From Demequina rhizosphaerae (GTDB lineage: Bacteria > Actinomycetota > Actinomycetes > Actinomycetales > Demequinaceae), in NCBI RefSeq assembly GCF_000971255.1, contig NZ_BBMC01000003.1, positions 1 through 64,000 on the forward strand: DNA of 64,000 bases, in the 5' to 3' direction. The position numbers were made by a program, and so were the translations under genes. Below, piece by piece: positions 61,180 to 64,000 of this stretch. Each line of letters begins with the position of its first letter. The stretch's first letter is position 1. Under the pieces are notes generated by a model. The model had not been told where the DNA came from and made no database searches. It saw nothing but the letters and a program-made list of their open reading frames with translations.

Positions 61180-62838
61180 CTACTCGGGCACGCGCACCCA
61201 GATCGTCGCGTCCGCGGGCAGCATGCCGTCCTCGAGCGCGTGCGACGCGACCAGCACCTCGCCCTCGACCGGGAACGGGTCGCCGCTGACGTTGGCGACG
61301 ACGTGGACGTCGCCGACGCGGTGGGCGAGCACGCCCGCGGGGGTCTCGTCCCACGTCACGCCGCCGGTGCCGGTGCCGAGGCCGAGCTCGCGGCGCAGGC
61401 GCAGCGCGGTGCGGTACATCTCGAGGGTCGAGCCCTCGGTGCCGAGCTGGGCGTCGCGCGCGAGCACTCCGTACACCTCGGGCTGGGGGAGCCACGCGTC
61501 GCCGCTCGGGGAGAAGCCGTAGGCCGGCGCATCGGCCTCCCACGGCAGCGGCACGCGACAGCCGTCGCGGCCGTAGCGCTCGCCCTCGGTGCGGTGCCAC
61601 GTCGGGTCCTGGCGCGCGTGGCCGGGGATGTCGACGGCCTCGGGCAGGCCGAGCTCCTCGCCCTGGTAGAGGTACGCGCCGCCGGGCAGCGACAGCATGA
61701 GCAGCGAGGCGGCACGGGCGCGGCGGATGCCCTCGTCGATGTCGGGCAGGCCCGGGGACTCGGGGCCGACGCCGTGGCCCTGCGGGGTGTCCTCGCCGAG
61801 CGACAGGCGGGTGGCGTGGCGGATCATGTCGTGGTTCGACAGCACCCAGGTCGACGGGGCGCCGACCGCGGCGAAGGTCGCGATCGAGTCGTCGACGACC
61901 TTGCGCAGCGCGTCCGCGTCCCAGCCGGTCTCCATGTAGCCGAAGTTGAAGGTCTGGTGCATCTCGTCGGGACGCACCCAGTTGGCCATGAAGTCGAGCG
62001 GGTAGACCCAGGCCTCGGCCGCGAGGATGCGGTCGCCCTCGTACTCGTCGACGATGCGGCGCCACCGGCGCCACACCTCGTGGACGCCGTCCTGGGCCCA
62101 GTACGGCGACTGGGTCGCGGCGCCGCCGCCCATCGACGCCTCGTCGTCCGCCTGGACGAAGTCGGGCAGCCCGTCCGCCTTGATGAGGCCGTGCGCCACG
62201 TCGACGCGGAAGCCGTCGACGCCGCGGTCGAGCCAGAAGCGCAGGACGTCGTCGAACTCGGCCCGCACCTCCTCGAGCTCCCAGTTGAAGTCGGGCTGCG
62301 ACGAGTCGAAGATGTGCAGGTACCACTGGCCGGGCGTGCCGTCGGCCTCGGTCACGCGGGTCCACATGGGGCCGCCGAAGACCGACTCCCAGTTGTTGGG
62401 GGGCAGCTCGCCGTTCTCACCCTTGCCGTCGCGGAACATGTAGCGCGCGCGCTCGGGGGAGCCGGGCGCCGCCGCGAGCGCCGCCTGGAACCACGGGTGG
62501 TCGGAGCTCGAGTGGTTGGGGACGATGTCCGCGATCACGCGCAGGCCCAGCTCGTGGGCGCGCGCCACCATCGCGTCGAAGTCGTCGAGCGTGCCGAACA
62601 GCGGGTCGACGTCGCGGAAGTCCGACACGTCGTAGCCTGCGTCGCGCTGCGGGGAGCGGTAGAACGGCGACAGCCAGATCGCGTCGACGCCGAGGTCCGC
62701 GAGCGAGCCGAGGCGCTCCGTGATGCCGCGCAGGTCGCCCACGCCGGTGCCGCTCGAGTCCGCGAACGAGCGGGGGTAGATCTGGTAGATGACGGAGGAC
62801 CGCCACCACTCCTGGTCGCGTGCGTCGGTGGGGGCCAC
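61180..62838 (-). CDS. Alpha-glucosidase, GH13
   Basis: 552 residues. GH13 barrel with SVIYQIYPRSFADS, ADIVPNHSS, the nucleophile Asp in GFRVDVAHGLIK, the acid Glu in LAAEAWVYP and the transition-state Asp in LSNHDMIRHATR. The pattern is that of actinobacterial cytoplasmic alpha-glucosidases/oligo-1,6-glucosidases. No signal peptide. GTG start at 62838. Followed by the LacI and PfkB genes on the same strand. It would split imported maltose- or isomaltose-type sugars. Confidence 0.93.
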   Translation of the reverse strand: MAPTDARDQEWWRSSVIYQIYPRSFADSSGTGVGDLRGITERLGSLADLGVDAIWLSPFYRSPQRDAGYDVSDFRDVDPLFGTLDDFDAMVARAHELGLRVIADIVPNHSSSDHPWFQAALAAAPGSPERARYMFRDGKGENGELPPNNWESVFGGPMWTRVTEADGTPGQWYLHIFDSSQPDFNWELEEVRAEFDDVLRFWLDRGVDGFRVDVAHGLIKADGLPDFVQADDEASMGGGAATQSPYWAQDGVHEVWRRWRRIVDEYEGDRILAAEAWVYPLDFMANWVRPDEMHQTFNFGYMETGWDADALRKVVDDSIATFAAVGAPSTWVLSNHDMIRHATRLSLGEDTPQGHGVGPESPGLPDIDEGIRRARAASLLMLSLPGGAYLYQGEELGLPEAVDIPGHARQDPTWHRTEGERYGRDGCRVPLPWEADAPAYGFSPSGDAWLPQPEVYGVLARDAQLGTEGSTLEMYRTALRLRRELGLGTGTGGVTWDETPAGVLAHRVGDVHVVANVSGDPFPVEGEVLVASHALEDGMLPADATIWVRVPE

Positions 62839-62924
62839 GGTGTCCTCTCATTCGCTTCCGGCCCGGCTCTCGGGCACGAAGGAACCCGCGTGCGCGCCGT
62901 CGAGCCTCGCGGGGTCCCGCCCAA

Positions 62925-62938
62925 TGTAAGCGGTTGCA
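62925..62938. promoter_or_regulatory. LacI/MalR-type operator and promoter of the alpha-glucosidase gene
   Basis: TGTAAGCGGTTGCA matches the general LacI-family operator TGyAAnCGnTTrCA. On the minus strand TTGCGC, 18 bases, then TACATT overlaps the operator's outer edge, so a repressor would cover the -10. It lies 87 bases before the GTG start. Confidence 0.65.
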
Positions 62939-63041
62939 GTCCCGGGGCGCAAACCGGCGCGCGGGGTGCCGGGAATCGCCCGCCGATGATGGTTGTTGCG
63001 TCATCCAACCGCGCGCGTGCGCGCCCGCCCGAGGAGGACCC

Positions 63042-63764
63042 ATGACCGCGATCTGCCCGAGCCGCCGCGGTGCCGCGGCATCCGGCCGCCCCGCCGACGC
63101 ATCGTCCGACCGTCCGCTGGACCCGCCCGCCGCCGAGCTCCGCACCGCCGTGACGGTGCCGCTGCGGTTCCCGGACGGCTATGCGACCACGGGGCGCGTC
63201 ATGACCTTCGACGACCTCGTCGACGGGCGCGAGCACCTCGCGATCGGCCTCGGCGACTGGGAGGGGGCCCTGGCCCGCGCGGCGGCCGGGGGCGAGGCGC
63301 CGCTGGTGCGGCCGCACTCGGAGTGCCTCACCGGGGACGTGCTGGGCTCCGAGCGGTGCGACTGCGGACCGCAGCTGCGCGAGGCCGTCGAGCGGATCGC
63401 CGACGAGGGCGGGATCCTGCTGTACCTGCGCCAGGAGGGCCGCGGCATCGGGCTGTACGCGAAGCTCGACGCGTACGCGCTGCAGGACGCCGGGCTCGAC
63501 ACGTACGAGGCGAACGTCGCGCTCGGACACGGCGAGGACGAGCGCGACTACGCGCCTGCGGCCCAGATGCTCCGCGCCGTCGGCGTCGAGCGGATCCGGC
63601 TGCTGAGCAACAACCCGGACAAGGCGGCGCAGCTCGAGCTGCTCGGCGTCGACGTCGACGAGCGCGTCCCGACCGGCGTGCACGTCACCGCCGCGAACGC
63701 GCGCTACCTCGCCGCCAAGGTCGACCGCACCGACCACACGCTCGCGCTTCCCGATCGCGCCTGA
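63042..63764 (+). CDS. ribA: GTP cyclohydrolase II
   Basis: 240 residues; opens GTP to start riboflavin synthesis. The zinc site is GSERCDCGPQL, with the upstream RPHSECLTGD, and YLRQEGRGIGL and LLSNNPDKAAQLELLGVDV further on, all family hallmarks. An N-terminal extension of about 35 residues is low-complexity and contains the GGACGATGCG word as Ala-Ser-Ser. ATG 63042 follows GAGGAGGACCC. No other rib genes are adjacent, so this may be a stand-alone copy. Confidence 0.93.
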   Translation: MTAICPSRRGAAASGRPADASSDRPLDPPAAELRTAVTVPLRFPDGYATTGRVMTFDDLVDGREHLAIGLGDWEGALARAAAGGEAPLVRPHSECLTGDVLGSERCDCGPQLREAVERIADEGGILLYLRQEGRGIGLYAKLDAYALQDAGLDTYEANVALGHGEDERDYAPAAQMLRAVGVERIRLLSNNPDKAAQLELLGVDVDERVPTGVHVTAANARYLAAKVDRTDHTLALPDRA

Positions 63765-63778
63765 GCCGCGCCCACCGT

Positions 63779-63807
63779 TTGACAGTTCCCCCTGGCAGGC
63801 GTGTGCT
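63779..63807 (+). promoter_or_regulatory. Vegetative promoter before the DUF2235-like gene
   Basis: TTGACA (63779-63784), a 17-base spacer and TGTGCT (63802-63807). It lies directly after the ribA stop and 32 bases before the next start codon. Confidence 0.6.
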
Positions 63808-63839
63808 GGGACGAGGCGCGGTTTTCGGGGGGAGGCATC

Positions 63840-64000
63840 GTGGCCAAACGCATCGTGGTGCTGTGCGACGGCACCTGGAGCAAGCACGACCAGAAGAACC
63901 TGACCAACATCGCGAAGCTCGACGACGCGATCCCCAGGATCGGCGCGGACGGCGTCGCGCAGGAGGTCGGCTACGTCAAGGGCGTCGGTGTCGGCGGCGC
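63840..64000 (+). CDS. DUF2235-like hydrolase, N-terminus only
   Basis: The first 53 codons are visible before the window ends. The start K-R-I-V-V-L-C-D-G-T-W-S, followed by N-L-T-N-I-A-K-L, matches the DUF2235 alpha/beta-hydrolase-like family, some members of which are phospholipases. GTG 63840 follows GGGGGGAGG. The conclusion rests on the N-terminal motif only. Confidence 0.6.
   Translation, partial: MAKRIVVLCDGTWSKHDQKNLTNIAKLDDAIPRIGADGVAQEVGYVKGVGVGG

Larger units (their letters stand above)
1471..63107. repeat. Dispersed 10-bp word GGACGATGCG, 24 exact copies
   Basis: First bases of plus-strand copies: 1471, 4356, 9491, 12088, 34294, 41990, 45652, 49737, 49881, 53430, 56807, 58597, 60952. 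First bases of complementary copies (CGCATCGTCC): 30064, 34276, 34345, 36590, 38002, 42867, 43590, 46472, 50484, 59883, 63098. Four are intergenic (4356, 36590, 45652, 46472). All but one of the intragenic ones are read as Asp-Asp-Ala or Ala-Ser-Ser. Counted by eye, so a copy may have been missed. Confidence 0.8.

Noticed and set aside
62839-63041. FMN riboswitch before ribA
   Set aside because: None of the conserved FMN-element core sequences was found in the 200 bases upstream; the gene has a plain ribosome site.
59761-63045. 1094-codon plus-strand frame opposite the PfkB, LacI and GH13 genes
   Set aside because: All three genes beneath it have intact catalytic or DNA-binding motifs in their own frames, while this frame shows none.

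Overview
High-GC actinobacterial chromosome (G+C a little over 70%, GTG starts common, ATGA/GTGA overlaps inside operons). The gene set (polyphosphate glucokinase, glnA-glnE pair, LytR-CpsA-Psr protein, many LacI regulators, IS481-type transposase) suggests order Micrococcales, perhaps near Cellulomonadaceae/Demequinaceae; the family is inference only.

Layout. 1-0.8 kb: end of an IS481-family element inserted at a CTAG target just upstream of a GH78 rhamnosidase. 0.9-30.7 kb: a large L-rhamnose / rhamnosyl-glycan utilisation locus. It holds two GH78 alpha-L-rhamnosidases, a GH43-like enzyme, a secreted GH3 enzyme, a CUT1-type oligosaccharide ABC transporter, a RhaSPQT-type rhamnose ABC transporter, mutarotase, isomerase, kinase, a bifunctional aldolase/dehydrogenase (RhaEW type), a second RhaD-like aldolase, an FMN-dependent lactate dehydrogenase and four LacI-family regulators. 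Secreted and imported rhamnosides would be trimmed to rhamnose, then rhamnulose, rhamnulose-1-P, DHAP plus lactaldehyde, lactate and pyruvate. A palindrome near TTGAAnCGnTTCAA sits beside near-identical promoters (TTGACA/TTGACC/TTGCAG - 17 bp - TAGGTT/TACGTT) and defines a local regulon.

30.8-36 kb: a tandem HAD-HAD fusion protein next to a complete ECF transporter (S component, fused two-domain ATPase, T component) of unknown substrate. 36-46.5 kb: core and accessory genes (small alarmone synthetase, LCP protein, MpaB-like oxygenase, O-antigen-ligase-like protein, zinc alcohol dehydrogenase, secreted DUF1524/Excalibur lipoprotein, acyl-CoA ligase, PadR regulator). 46.5-59.2 kb: housekeeping block (GNAT, ppgK, map, panB, nadE, glnA, glnE). 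59.2-62.9 kb: PfkB kinase, LacI regulator and GH13 alpha-glucosidase. 63-64 kb: GTP cyclohydrolase II and the start of a DUF2235-like gene.

The most unexpected signal is not a gene. The 10-mer GGACGATGCG (either strand) occurs 24 times by my reading, where chance predicts well under one. It is usually written with the otherwise rare codons GAT or GCA, and it is absent from about 12.1 to 30.06 kb, most of the rhamnose locus. A second window-wide pattern is a set of at least eleven genes with a -10-like hexamer 6-7 bases before the start codon, which suggests leaderless transcripts. No rRNA, tRNA or CRISPR array was seen.
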